From: Mycolicibacterium frederiksbergense
Lineage (GTDB): Bacteria > Actinomycetota > Actinomycetes > Mycobacteriales > Mycobacteriaceae
Assembly (NCBI RefSeq): GCF_012223425.1
Contig: NZ_CP038799.1
Location: forward strand, 3,270,249 to 3,334,248
Direction of reading: 5' to 3'
Length of the DNA: 64,000 nucleotides
Under the pieces are notes generated by a model. It did no database searches and was not told where the DNA came from. It saw only the letters and a program-made list of their open reading frames with translations. Shown in pieces: positions 23,627 to 32,272 of this stretch. Positions within the stretch are counted from its first letter, which is position 1, and the number at the start of each line of letters is the position of its first letter. The position numbers and the translations under genes are program-made.

Positions 23627-26407
23627 ATGACACAGCCTGGTTCCGCCGTGCCGATTTTCGGCCGTGCCCCGCTGGCGGGTTTGACGACGCAGGTCGCCAC
23701 CGGTGCGGCCGGTGCACCGCAGGCGATCGTCTTGGTGGGTGAGCCGGGGATCGGCAAATCGGTCCTGCTCCGGCACGCCATGGCACAGGTGCCGAGCCCT
23801 GGCCGGGTGCTCTTCGCATCCGGGACAGAGCCCGACCACGTCCCGCCGTTCACCGCGTTGTCCGAGTTCATCCGGCCCATCGCGGATCGGATCGCGGATC
23901 TGCCGATGCTGCTGCGCGACGCTCTCCGGGATGTGATGGGGGCAGGCGGGGATTCCGGGACGCCGAGTCCGGCCGTGATCCAGCAGGCAGTGCTCGCCCT
24001 GTTCGTTGCGGCCGCCGATCAGCTGTTGGTGCTCGTGCTCGACGACTTCGACCGGTTCGAGCCGGACTCGCGTCAGGTGCTCGCCTACGTTCTCGGCCGG
24101 GTGCCGCACCTGCCGGTGCGGATCCTGATGAGTGCACGTCGACTGGACCTGCTGCGCGGGCTCGACTCGGTGATGACCGTCGTCGACGTGCCCCCACTGA
24201 CGGATGCGGCAGCGACACAGTTGATCGAGGCGCAGTCGGTGGTGCCACACCCCAGCGTGTGCGGCGAGATCATTCGATGGTCCGGCGGAAATCCGCTGGC
24301 GATCATCGAGTCCGCACGGTTCTACGGCCGATCCGGATCGGAGGTATTCCGGTTCAACCGCATGGTCGATGGAGGGTTCGCCCACACGCTGTTCGCCACC
24401 CGGATAGCCGAACTACCGCAAGATGCCGGTCGGCTCGTTCTGTTCGCGGCGACCGGCGCCGGTTACGAGGACATCGACATCCTCACCACCGCTGCGGGTT
24501 TCGGAGACGAGTTCGCCCGGTGGGAGCCGGCCATCGCGGCCGGAATCGTGACCGTCGGCGAAGATCGGCGGGTGCGGTTCAGTCACCCGCTGATTCGGAG
24601 CGTCGCCTACTCCGAGGGTGGTCACGATCAACGCCGCGCAGCGCATATCGCGCTCGCCGAGACGGCGACCCTGGATTTGTTCTGTCGCGCATGGCATCTG
24701 GCCGCGGCCGCGACCGGACCCGACGAGAGCGTCGCCGCGCTTCTGGAACGGGGTGCTGCGCACTCGCGGCAACGCGGCGGCTATCTGGAGGTGGCCCGGG
24801 CCTTGCAGCGGGCCGGGGAGTTGAGTCCGGGCCGTGAGAATGCGGCTCGCCGGTTCACGTTGGCCGCGGCGGCGGCGAACTTCGGTGGCGACCCGTCCTG
24901 GGCGCAGGCTCTGAGCGCTTCCGCGGTGCACAATTCGGCGGATCCGGAGATCATCGGACAGGCGGCGCTGACCCGGGCATCCGTGCTCGTGCAGGCTGCC
25001 CGCCCTGCGGAGGCGCACGACCTGGTCCGCGCCACGCTCGACGGGGCAGGACCGTCGGACACTCGGCTGCGGCTGGGTCTCATGTACGTCGCGGCTTCTG
25101 CCGCGTACTACTCAGGAGACCGCCTCGAGCGGTCCCGGCTACGCCGTTGGCTCGATGAGACTGCGGGCGACACCCTCTCCGCGTCGGTCTTCTCGATGCC
25201 ACTGCCGGTGGAGTCGGCTCCGTTACAGCGGGCGTACATCGCGATGTATGCCGACAGTGCCGGCAGCGCACACAGCCGTCCTGCGCCGTGGGACCGGCGC
25301 TGGTTGCAGCCGATGCCCGCCGCGGTCGAGCCGTATCGCAGGCTGATCGTCGGCGAGATGGCCTATGTGAGCGAAGAAAGCGCATTGGCGGTCGTTGAGT
25401 TCAGGGAAGCCGTCGAACAACTGAAGGCGACGGGCGGCTTGCGGGGTTTCACCTATGCCATGGCGGCCCTGGCGTGGGCACTGCACGACACCGGTCGCTG
25501 GTCTGAACTACAGGAATTGCTGGCCGAGACCGAAAGCCTCTGTGCCGTATACGACCTTGCCCTGCTGCATACCGAAAGCAGTGTCGCGCGCGCACATCTG
25601 CTGGCCGGTATCGGAGATTCCGGCGGCGCAGACGCCGCACTCGATGACGCCACCCGCATCGTGGCGGACAAGGGTGGTGCGGCGACCGCTGTCGCATTGG
25701 CCCGGGCGAGCGGCTGGAACGCCCTGGCCCAAGGCGATTTCGACACGGCGTATCGGTCCTTCCGGCAGGTGTTCGGCACCGACGGCGAGCCCGTCCACTT
25801 CGTCGTCTCCCACCGCGCGATCGCCGATCTGGCCTGGGCAGGCGTGCGTAGCGGACACACCGAAGAGGTGCGCCCCCTCGTCGCCGCGATCGGCCGGCAG
25901 CTCGGATCGCGCCCGCCCCTGCGGCTGCGGCTCTTGCGGCATCAGGCGCTCGCGCTGACCGCCTCGGCCCATCTCGCCGAACGCCACTACCGGTTGGCGG
26001 TTGCCGACCCGGCCGGCGAACAGTGGCCCATGGAACACGCCCGCGCGCGCCTGCACTACGGCGAGTGGCTCCGCCGGGTCCGGCGTCCGGCGCAGGCTCG
26101 GACTCAGCTCGCGGCCGCGCTGGAAGTGTTCGAGCGACTCGGCGCGGTTCCCTTCGAACAGCTCGCGCGCGCCGAGTTGCGCGCCGCCGGCGTCACCGAA
26201 TCAGCCCCGCGGCCGGTCGAGGGGATGGATTCGCTGACGGCTCAGGAACGTCAGATCGTCGCAATGGCGGCGGCCGGCCTCACCAACCGCGAGATCGGAC
26301 AGCGCGTCAACCTCTCGCCGCGGACCATCGCCTCCCATCTCTACAAGGTGTATCCCAAGCTGGGGGTCAGCCGTCGTCATCAACTACGCGACATCGTCGA
26401 CGGCTGA
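23627..26407 (+). CDS. LuxR-family ATPase regulator (LAL/MalT type)
   Basis: A 926-residue regulator. The N-terminal ATPase has a Walker A motif GEPGIGKS (about residue 40) and a Walker B region LVLVLDDFDRF. A long helical, TPR-like middle follows. The C-terminal LuxR helix-turn-helix has LTAQERQIVAMAAAGLTNRE and LSPRTIASHLYKVYPKLG. Such proteins switch on transcription when a ligand and ATP trigger oligomerisation. It ends one base from the convergent Rieske-TPP gene, so it is physically linked to that operon, though regulation of it is only an inference. Alternative starts exist at 23591 (12 residues longer) and 23528. Confidence 0.88.
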   Translation: MTQPGSAVPIFGRAPLAGLTTQVATGAAGAPQAIVLVGEPGIGKSVLLRHAMAQVPSPGRVLFASGTEPDHVPPFTALSEFIRPIADRIADLPMLLRDALRDVMGAGGDSGTPSPAVIQQAVLALFVAAADQLLVLVLDDFDRFEPDSRQVLAYVLGRVPHLPVRILMSARRLDLLRGLDSVMTVVDVPPLTDAAATQLIEAQSVVPHPSVCGEIIRWSGGNPLAIIESARFYGRSGSEVFRFNRMVDGGFAHTLFATRIAELPQDAGRLVLFAATGAGYEDIDILTTAAGFGDEFARWEPAIAAGIVTVGEDRRVRFSHPLIRSVAYSEGGHDQRRAAHIALAETATLDLFCRAWHLAAAATGPDESVAALLERGAAHSRQRGGYLEVARALQRAGELSPGRENAARRFTLAAAAANFGGDPSWAQALSASAVHNSADPEIIGQAALTRASVLVQAARPAEAHDLVRATLDGAGPSDTRLRLGLMYVAASAAYYSGDRLERSRLRRWLDETAGDTLSASVFSMPLPVESAPLQRAYIAMYADSAGSAHSRPAPWDRRWLQPMPAAVEPYRRLIVGEMAYVSEESALAVVEFREAVEQLKATGGLRGFTYAMAALAWALHDTGRWSELQELLAETESLCAVYDLALLHTESSVARAHLLAGIGDSGGADAALDDATRIVADKGGAATAVALARASGWNALAQGDFDTAYRSFRQVFGTDGEPVHFVVSHRAIADLAWAGVRSGHTEEVRPLVAAIGRQLGSRPPLRLRLLRHQALALTASAHLAERHYRLAVADPAGEQWPMEHARARLHYGEWLRRVRRPAQARTQLAAALEVFERLGAVPFEQLARAELRAAGVTESAPRPVEGMDSLTAQERQIVAMAAAGLTNREIGQRVNLSPRTIASHLYKVYPKLGVSRRHQLRDIVDG

Positions 26408-26408
26408 G

Positions 26409-28349
26409 TTAGTGACTGGCCGGATCGGTGAGGATCTCGACCAGCGCAGGCCCGGGGTACCTGAGCGCCTCGGCGATCGCAGGTCCGAGATCGGTTGCGT
26501 CGGTGACGCGGACGCCGTGAGCACCGCAATTCCGCGCGTAGGCGGCGAAGTCCGGATTGTGCAGTGATGTCTGCCAGACGGCGTATTCGGCGCCGCGCTG
26601 TTCCTCGCTGATCTTCGCCAGCTCTCCGTTGTTGAGCAGAATGTGGGTGATGTTCATGCCGTATTTCACTGCGGTGGTGACCTCGGCGAGGTATTGGCCG
26701 AAGCCGCCGTCGCCGGTGATGGCCACGATCGTGCGGTCGGGTGCGGCCGCCCAGGCTCCCATGGCGGCCGGATAACCGAAGCCGATGGAGCCGAGATACC
26801 CCGACATCAGCACCGACTGTTGTTTTGTCTCGAAATAGCGGCCGAACGAATAGGCATGATTGCCGACGTCCACCGCGAGGACGGCATTGTCGGGGACGTG
26901 GCGGGCCAGTTCTTCGAAGACGGTTGCCGCCGCGACCCGGCCGACCGGCTGTTTGGTGGCGCGTCGGGCCTTCTCAGATCGCCAGACCGACCACCGGGCA
27001 GCCACTTCCGGCCGCTGGTCGACCAGCGCGGGATGTGCGCGAACGCTGCCGAGAATCGCCTCGGCGGTGACGCCGACATCCCCGAGCACCGGAACCGACA
27101 CCGGGCGGAAGCGGCCGAGGACCATCGGGTCGGTGTCGACCTGAATGGTCGGTTTGTACGGTGAGATCCCGCTGTGATTGGAGAATGAGGCACCGAACAC
27201 CAGGATCAGGTCGGCCTTGTTCATCATCCACGATGCCACCGGTGTCCCGGAGCGGCCGAGCACACCACAGGCCAGCGGATGGGCATCCGAGATCTGCCCC
27301 TTCGCCTTGAAGGTGGTCAACACCGGTGCGCGCAGGTGCTCTGCCAGCGCCACCACCGCGGGCATATCGGATTTTGCGCCGGCGCCGACGATGACCAGCG
27401 GCCTGGTCGCCGAGGCGATCAGGCCGAGCGCCTGCTCCAGTGCAGATGCCGGTGGCCCGACCCGCATGTCCGGCATCCGGCCTTCGGGACCCGATGGTGG
27501 TCCGTCGCCGGCGAGTACCTGGACCTCGTCGGGAAGCACCAAATGGCCGACTCCGCGGTCCAGGATCGCGTGTTTGAGTGCCATGGTCATCAGCTCGGCG
27601 TGATCGGAACCGGCCCGCACCATGGCCGAGTAGACGGTGACATCGGCGAATGCGGCGAGAAGGTCGATGTCCTGGAATGCGCCCTTGCCCGCCACCGAGG
27701 AATCGACGTTCCCCGAGATCGCGAGGACCGGCGCCCGGTCCGATCGGGCGTCGTACAGGCCGGTGAGTAGATTGGTCGAGCCCGGCCCCGCGATGCCGAA
27801 ACATACCGCGGGTCGTCCGGTGAGCTTGCCGTACGCAGCGGCCGCGAATGCGGCCGCCCCCTCGTGCCGGATCCCGAAATACCGTAGTTTCCCTGCGTCT
27901 TCCGCACGGTGCATGGCTTCTGCGATACCGAGATTCGAATGGCCGACCATGCCGAAGACGGTGTCGACACCCCAATTGGACATCGTCTCGACCAGCACGT
28001 CGCTGACCGTCCGGGTGCGTTCGGCGGACTTCGGCACCTGGACGTACACGCCGTCGGTGCGCACCTCGACCGGGTAGGTGGGTACGTCGAAATCAGGACC
28101 TCCCGCCGCCTCGCCGGTGAACGGGTCGAAGTCGAAACCGTGCCAAGGACAGCGGATCTTGTCGTTCTCCAGCGTGCCCTGCCCCAGCGGGCCACCCTGG
28201 TGTGGGCACCTGTTGTCGATGGCGCCGTACCGGCCGCCCAGTTTCGTCAGGGCCACCGTCTTGAGCCCGGCCGGGCACACCGCAACCTCGCCGTCGTCGA
28301 GGTCATCGATGTCAACGGCCTTGTGCCAGAGCTGTTCCTGGTCGCTCAC
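26409..28349 (-). CDS. Rieske domain fused to a ThDP-dependent (pyruvate oxidase/acetolactate synthase-like) enzyme
   Basis: A 646-residue fusion. Residues 1-105 are a Rieske [2Fe-2S] domain with all four ligands: Cys48-x-His50 in CPHQGG and Cys67-x-x-His70 in CPWHGF. From about 112 there is a complete thiamine-diphosphate enzyme: the catalytic glutamate Glu163 in RHEGAAAF, AGPGSTNLLTG, a central domain, and the ThDP/Mg motif GDGGF with the downstream NN. It most resembles PoxB-type pyruvate:quinone oxidases and acetolactate synthases. A Rieske centre on such an enzyme suggests electrons are taken from the decarboxylated intermediate. GTG 28349 overlaps the upstream stop (GTGA). The substrate is unknown. 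Confidence 0.9.
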   Translation of the reverse strand: MSDQEQLWHKAVDIDDLDDGEVAVCPAGLKTVALTKLGGRYGAIDNRCPHQGGPLGQGTLENDKIRCPWHGFDFDPFTGEAAGGPDFDVPTYPVEVRTDGVYVQVPKSAERTRTVSDVLVETMSNWGVDTVFGMVGHSNLGIAEAMHRAEDAGKLRYFGIRHEGAAAFAAAAYGKLTGRPAVCFGIAGPGSTNLLTGLYDARSDRAPVLAISGNVDSSVAGKGAFQDIDLLAAFADVTVYSAMVRAGSDHAELMTMALKHAILDRGVGHLVLPDEVQVLAGDGPPSGPEGRMPDMRVGPPASALEQALGLIASATRPLVIVGAGAKSDMPAVVALAEHLRAPVLTTFKAKGQISDAHPLACGVLGRSGTPVASWMMNKADLILVFGASFSNHSGISPYKPTIQVDTDPMVLGRFRPVSVPVLGDVGVTAEAILGSVRAHPALVDQRPEVAARWSVWRSEKARRATKQPVGRVAAATVFEELARHVPDNAVLAVDVGNHAYSFGRYFETKQQSVLMSGYLGSIGFGYPAAMGAWAAAPDRTIVAITGDGGFGQYLAEVTTAVKYGMNITHILLNNGELAKISEEQRGAEYAVWQTSLHNPDFAAYARNCGAHGVRVTDATDLGPAIAEALRYPGPALVEILTDPASH

Positions 28350-29995
28350 AGCGGTATCGCTCCTGCATAGGGGACTCCGGCCAGGTAGGCGAAGTCGCGT
28401 TCGTAGGTGACGAGGTCGTCGAGTTCGAAGTCGGCCAGACGCCGGTGACCGCAGGCCCGGGCAAGCACGACCATCAGGTCGACGGTGGCGCGCAGGAAAC
28501 GGTCCAGGCGTTGAGCGGCCTGTTGCACCGGTAGCCGGGCGCGCAGACGCGGATCCTGGGTGGCGATACCGACCGGGCAGGTGTTGGTGTTGCAGGCACG
28601 CATGCCGACGCACCCGATGGCCTGCAGTGCGGCGTTGGAGAGGCCTATCGCATCGGCACCCAGCGCCAGCGCCTTGACCATATCTGCCGGGGTGCGGATA
28701 CCGCCGGTGATGGCCAGGGTGACCCCGCGCGCCTCGCAGCGGTCGAGGTGTCGCCGCGCCCGTGCCAGCGCGGGGATGGTCGGCACGGAGATGTTGTCAC
28801 GGAAAATCGTTGGGGCGGCTCCCGTTCCGCCGCCACGGCCGTCGAGTATGAGGTAGTCGACGCCGATCTCGAGGGCCGCGTCGATGTCGTGTTCGATCCT
28901 CTGCGCGCTCATCTTGTACCCGATCGGAATTCCGCCGGAGATCTCGCGCACCTGGGCCGCGAATTCGGCGAACTGGCTCACCGACGTCCAGTCCGGGAAG
29001 CGGGCGGGGGAGATGGCGGCGGTTCCCGGGACCAGGCCCCTGACCTCGGCGATCTTCCCGACCACCTTATTGCCGGGAAGGTGTCCGCCGGTTCCCGTCT
29101 TGGCCCCCTGCCCGCCCTTGAAATGGAAGGCCTGAACCTGGTGTATCCGGTCGAAGCTCCATCCGAACCGGCCGGAGGCCAGTTCGTAGAAGTACTTCGA
29201 ATTCTCCTGCTGTTCCTCCGGCAGCATGCCGCCTTCGCCGGAACAGATCCCGGTGCCCGCCAGCTCGGACCCCATGGCGAGTGCGGTCTTGGCCTCCTGC
29301 GAGAGTGCGCCGAAACTCATATCGCTGATGAACAGCGGGATGTCGAGGACCAGCGGTCGGTTGGCCAGTGGGCCGATCACGGTCTCGGTGCCCACACTCT
29401 CGTCGTCGAGCAACGGCAGCCGCGCCAGTTGGGCGGTGACGATCTGGAGCGAGTCCCAGGACGGCAGCTGATCACGCGGCACGCCCATCGCCGCTGACGC
29501 GCCGTGGTGGCCGACTCTGCTCAGCCCGTGCGTCGCGAACTCGTGGATCGCGGTGACGAACGGTTCCTCGGCGGTGTCGGTCGGCTTGACCCACTTACCC
29601 TGATAGCCGTCGTCACCGTGGCTCTGCGGGTTGGCCCGGGCGAACTCGGACACCGCGGCGTGATCGACATAGACGTCGTCATCGGAAACCCATACCGGGA
29701 ACTTGGTCAGCGCGACAGCCGGATTCACCGGCGAGACGCCGGTATCGGCGTCGTAGCGCCAACCGTGCACACCACAGACCACGAGGTCGTCCTGCAGATG
29801 GCCGTCCGACATCAGGGCCCCGCGGTGGCTGCACCGGCCGTACAGCGCCGAGACGGCGTCGCCGCGCCGGATCAGGATCAGCTCCACCCCCGCGGCCACC
29901 ACCGGGTACGGCGAGCCCTCCGGTAGCTCCGCCAACGATGTCACTCTCAGCGCCGTCTCCACGCGGCGACTATCGCGCACCGACGGCGAATGCAC
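28346..29995 (-). CDS. Rieske domain fused to a glutamate-synthase-like FMN/Fe-S domain
   Basis: A 549-residue fusion. A Rieske domain (about 12-115) keeps Cys55-x-His57 (CSHRG) and Cys74-x-x-His77 (CGVHGW). The rest matches the FMN-binding synthase domain of glutamate synthase (GltB): ISDMSFGALS, FHFKGGQGAKTGTGG, DGRGGGTGAAP, and the [3Fe-4S] cysteines in CVGMRACNTNTCPVG. It lacks the glutaminase domain that makes ammonia in true GltB, so it is probably an amine/imine oxidoreductase relative and not glutamate synthase. The next gene overlaps by four bases. Start 29995 (GTG) is tentative; GTG 29962 would also leave the Rieske domain whole. Confidence 0.88.
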   Translation of the reverse strand: MHSPSVRDSRRVETALRVTSLAELPEGSPYPVVAAGVELILIRRGDAVSALYGRCSHRGALMSDGHLQDDLVVCGVHGWRYDADTGVSPVNPAVALTKFPVWVSDDDVYVDHAAVSEFARANPQSHGDDGYQGKWVKPTDTAEEPFVTAIHEFATHGLSRVGHHGASAAMGVPRDQLPSWDSLQIVTAQLARLPLLDDESVGTETVIGPLANRPLVLDIPLFISDMSFGALSQEAKTALAMGSELAGTGICSGEGGMLPEEQQENSKYFYELASGRFGWSFDRIHQVQAFHFKGGQGAKTGTGGHLPGNKVVGKIAEVRGLVPGTAAISPARFPDWTSVSQFAEFAAQVREISGGIPIGYKMSAQRIEHDIDAALEIGVDYLILDGRGGGTGAAPTIFRDNISVPTIPALARARRHLDRCEARGVTLAITGGIRTPADMVKALALGADAIGLSNAALQAIGCVGMRACNTNTCPVGIATQDPRLRARLPVQQAAQRLDRFLRATVDLMVVLARACGHRRLADFELDDLVTYERDFAYLAGVPYAGAIPL

Positions 29996-29997
29996 AT

Positions 29998-30011
29998 CAG
30001 TCAGATGACTG
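29998..30011. promoter_or_regulatory. 14-bp palindrome at the head of the Rieske gene pair
   Basis: CAGTCA-GA-TGACTG has perfect six-base arms. It occupies nearly half of the 33-base gap between the ddn stop and the start of the Rieske-FMN gene and ends two bases before that start. A dimeric regulator could use it to control the Rieske pair separately from fadA5-ddn. Confidence 0.55.
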
Positions 30012-30028
30012 GTGGCATCGGCAGGGAG

Positions 30029-30508
30029 CTACACGGGATCGCAGATGAGGATCGGGATCTTGCGATCGGTGTAGGACCGGTAATTGGCGAAGTCGGCGTA
30101 CATCGCGTCCAGCTTGGGCCAGTACTGGTCACGTTCGGCGTCGGTGGCCTCGCGGGCCACCAGATCCAGTTTCTCCTTCTTGGTCTGAAAGGAGATGTTC
30201 GGGTTGGCCGTGATGTTCAGGTACCACATGGGGTTGGTGGCCCGGCCGCCCTGGGAGGCGACCAGGACGATGCGCGTGCCCTCCTGCAGGAACAGCAGCG
30301 GACTGTCCCGGGGCTCTCCGGACTTGCGCCCGATGGTGGTCAGGATGCCGACCTCGGCGCCGTGCAGGAACTTGTTCCCGAACCTGCCGTTCGTCTTCTT
30401 GAAGATCCAGGTCTGGGCGCGGGACATCCACTTGATGGCGGTCCCGGTGGCCGGCGCATTGAGCCGTTCGACCTGTTTGGGGTTGAGCGACTTGGGTGTA
30501 TCTGGCAT
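30029..30508 (-). CDS. ddn: Ddn-type F420-dependent nitroreductase/quinone reductase
   Basis: A 159-residue split-barrel flavin/deazaflavin-binding protein resembling M. tuberculosis Ddn (Rv3547), including IKWMSR, LLTTIGRKSGEPR, NPMWYLN and the C-terminal TDRKIPI. Ddn reduces quinones with cofactor F420H2 and activates nitroimidazole drugs. Its place next to fadA5 is conserved with M. tuberculosis. Ten bases separate it from the NTF2-like gene upstream, so it is likely read from the fadA5 promoter. Confidence 0.93.
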   Translation of the reverse strand: MPDTPKSLNPKQVERLNAPATGTAIKWMSRAQTWIFKKTNGRFGNKFLHGAEVGILTTIGRKSGEPRDSPLLFLQEGTRIVLVASQGGRATNPMWYLNITANPNISFQTKKEKLDLVAREATDAERDQYWPKLDAMYADFANYRSYTDRKIPILICDPV

Positions 30509-30517
30509 GAGCTGAAC

Positions 30518-30892
30518 CTATCGCCCGATGAACGGCTTCAGCGACGCCCGGATGTGGTGGATTCGGGGATCGTCGGCGGGGATCAGAAAGGTCTCGTCGA
30601 CGTGTGAGCAGACCCGGCGGCCGAACAGTCGCGGTTTGGTCAGCACGTCGAACTCGGCCCGGATGTGGTCACCGTCGACGGTGAACGTGGGCGGCGTCGT
30701 CTGTTCGATCAGCTTGAACTGGGGGCCGTTGTTCAGACTGCGCCGCAGGTGATCTCCCGAGCGCCCGGTCTTGAGCCCCATCTCGATGCGGATGCAGTCC
30801 GGTGCGAACGGGACCGCATCGGCCCGATGGGTGGACAGCGCGTCGATATAGGACTGGGCGGCCGCGATGCGGTCCGCCTCCGTGGCCACCAT
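30518..30892 (-). CDS. NTF2/SnoaL-like protein
   Basis: A 124-residue protein with a cone-shaped NTF2-like fold signature (an AAAQSYIDAL helix, then LIEQTTPPTFTVDGDHIRAEFDV strands). SnoaL-type proteins may be isomerases, hydratases or binding proteins. The specific function is not known. It lies between fadA5 and ddn in the same direction, 54 bases after fadA5, and the start sits at the edge of a duplicated piece of the fadA5 3' end. Confidence 0.75.
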   Translation of the reverse strand: MVATEADRIAAAQSYIDALSTHRADAVPFAPDCIRIEMGLKTGRSGDHLRRSLNNGPQFKLIEQTTPPTFTVDGDHIRAEFDVLTKPRLFGRRVCSHVDETFLIPADDPRIHHIRASLKPFIGR

Positions 30893-30975
30893 CAGATCCG
30901 CTCGATGATGGTGCCCGTAGGACCGCCGATACGTGAGACGGGCATCTCAGATCCGCTCGATGATGGTGCCCGTAG
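30892..30975. repeat. 29-bp direct repeat: fadA5 3' end duplicated in the intergenic gap
   Basis: Identical 29-base copies lie at 30892-30920 and 30947-30975. The second is the last coding stretch of fadA5 (encoding TGTIIERI and the stop). The first is a non-coding copy 55 bases downstream that reaches the NTF2-like start codon. This is the footprint of a short local duplication. Confidence 0.95.
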
Positions 30976-32110
30976 ACAACGCGCCGCCGGCGCACATGGT
31001 GATCAGCGCGGTGCTCTGACCGGTGCGCTCCAGCTCGTGCAGAGCGGTGGTGATCAGTCGGGCGCCGGTGGAGCCGACGGGATGTCCGAGCGCGATGGCG
31101 CCGCCGTTGACGTTCACCTTGTCCATATCGGCGCCGTGCACCTGAGCCCAGGACAGCACAACCGAGGCGAAGGCCTCGTTGATCTCGACGAGGTCGATAT
31201 CGCCGATCTTCATGCCGGCCTTCTCCAGCACCTTTGCCGTCGACTGCACCGGTCCGTCCAGGTGGTAGTAGGTCTCGGCGCCGACGTTGGCCTGCGCGAC
31301 GATCCGCGCCCGCGGCTTCAAGCCGTGAGCTTTGGCGACGTCTTCATCCATCCAGAGCACCGCGGCCGCACCGTCGGAGATCTGCGAGGAGGTGCCTGCG
31401 GTATGGCTGGCACCCTCCATCACCGGCTTCAGCGCTGCCAGACCCTCGGCGGTGGTGTCGCGCAATCCCTGATCGCGGGTCACCAGCGCCCACTCGTCGG
31501 TGGGACGCTTGTTCTCGTCGAGCACCGGTGCCGAGATCGGCGAGATCTCGCGGTCGAAACGCCCTTCTTCCCAGGCCCGCTTGGCCTTGGCCTGCGACGC
31601 CAGACCGAGCGCGTCGAGGTCCGCGCGGCTGATCCCGCGGCGTTTGGCGATGCGTTCGGCGGCCTCGAACTGGTTCGGCATGTCGATATCCCACGACGAG
31701 GCGCGGATGATGCTGCGATCGGGTCCGGCGTTGGCGCCGAGGCCGACCCGGCTCATCGCTTCGACACCGCAGGCGATGCCGATGTCGATGGCGCCGGTGG
31801 CGATCAACCCGGCGATCAGATGGTTGGCCTGCTGAGCGCTGCCGCACTGGCAGTCGATGGTGGTGGCGCCGACGTGCTCGGGCAGGCCGGCGGTCAGCCA
31901 GCCGACCCGGGTGATGTTGTTGGACTGCTCGCCGAACTGGGTGACGCAACCGCCGATGAGCTGCTCGACGTCACCGGCATCGATACCGGCTTTCTCGACG
32001 ACAGCCTTCTGGACCGCGCCCAGAAGTTCGGTGGCGTGCAGCCCGGACAGCCACCCATTGCGCTTGCCGATGGGGCTGCGGGTGGCTTCGACGATGACAG
32101 GATTACCCAT
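30947..32110 (-). CDS. fadA5: FadA5, thiolase of the cholesterol side chain
   Basis: A 387-residue thiolase closely similar to Rv3546. The catalytic cysteine is in DCQCGSAQQA (about residue 93), followed by NEAFAS, GHPVGSTGAR and the C-terminal CAGGALS. FadA5 removes acetyl-CoA from the 3-ketoacyl-CoA form of the sterol side chain, yielding the 3-carbon side-chain CoA ester. It is divergent from cyp125 across a 162-base gap holding a KstR box 11 bases upstream of the start, which predicts cholesterol-inducible expression. Confidence 0.95.
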   Translation of the reverse strand: MGNPVIVEATRSPIGKRNGWLSGLHATELLGAVQKAVVEKAGIDAGDVEQLIGGCVTQFGEQSNNITRVGWLTAGLPEHVGATTIDCQCGSAQQANHLIAGLIATGAIDIGIACGVEAMSRVGLGANAGPDRSIIRASSWDIDMPNQFEAAERIAKRRGISRADLDALGLASQAKAKRAWEEGRFDREISPISAPVLDENKRPTDEWALVTRDQGLRDTTAEGLAALKPVMEGASHTAGTSSQISDGAAAVLWMDEDVAKAHGLKPRARIVAQANVGAETYYHLDGPVQSTAKVLEKAGMKIGDIDLVEINEAFASVVLSWAQVHGADMDKVNVNGGAIALGHPVGSTGARLITTALHELERTGQSTALITMCAGGALSTGTIIERI

Positions 32111-32120
32111 GATGTCAGGC

Positions 32121-32134
32121 TAGAACACGTTTCA
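32121..32134. promoter_or_regulatory. KstR operator between fadA5 and cyp125
   Basis: TAGAACACGTTTCA fits TnnAACnnGTTnnA at each fixed position. It lies 11 bases from the fadA5 start and 139 bases from the cyp125 start. KstR is released by sterol-CoA intermediates; its gene is not in the window. Confidence 0.92.
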
Positions 32135-32272
32135 TTAGTCTGACAAGCGACGATGCCCCCGTGCCTTTTATCTGCGGTGAAGGCATGTTTCAATGGTTCG
32201 CAAGTGGCACTAGGAGGAATTGTTCCCAACCCCTGACATGTGCCCGGACTTTGCGCAAAGGAGATCATCTGC

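Noticed and set aside
23552..24385. Upstream extension of the histidine phosphatase into the LuxR gene
   Set aside because: The signal peptide begins at 23551; the extension is antisense to the LuxR ATPase domain.
29947..29997. 16-codon ORF (M-C-I-R-R-R-C start) overlapping the Rieske-FMN start, possible cysteine-responsive leader peptide
   Set aside because: It overlaps the candidate coding start in another frame, has no Shine-Dalgarno sequence, and nothing else supports it.
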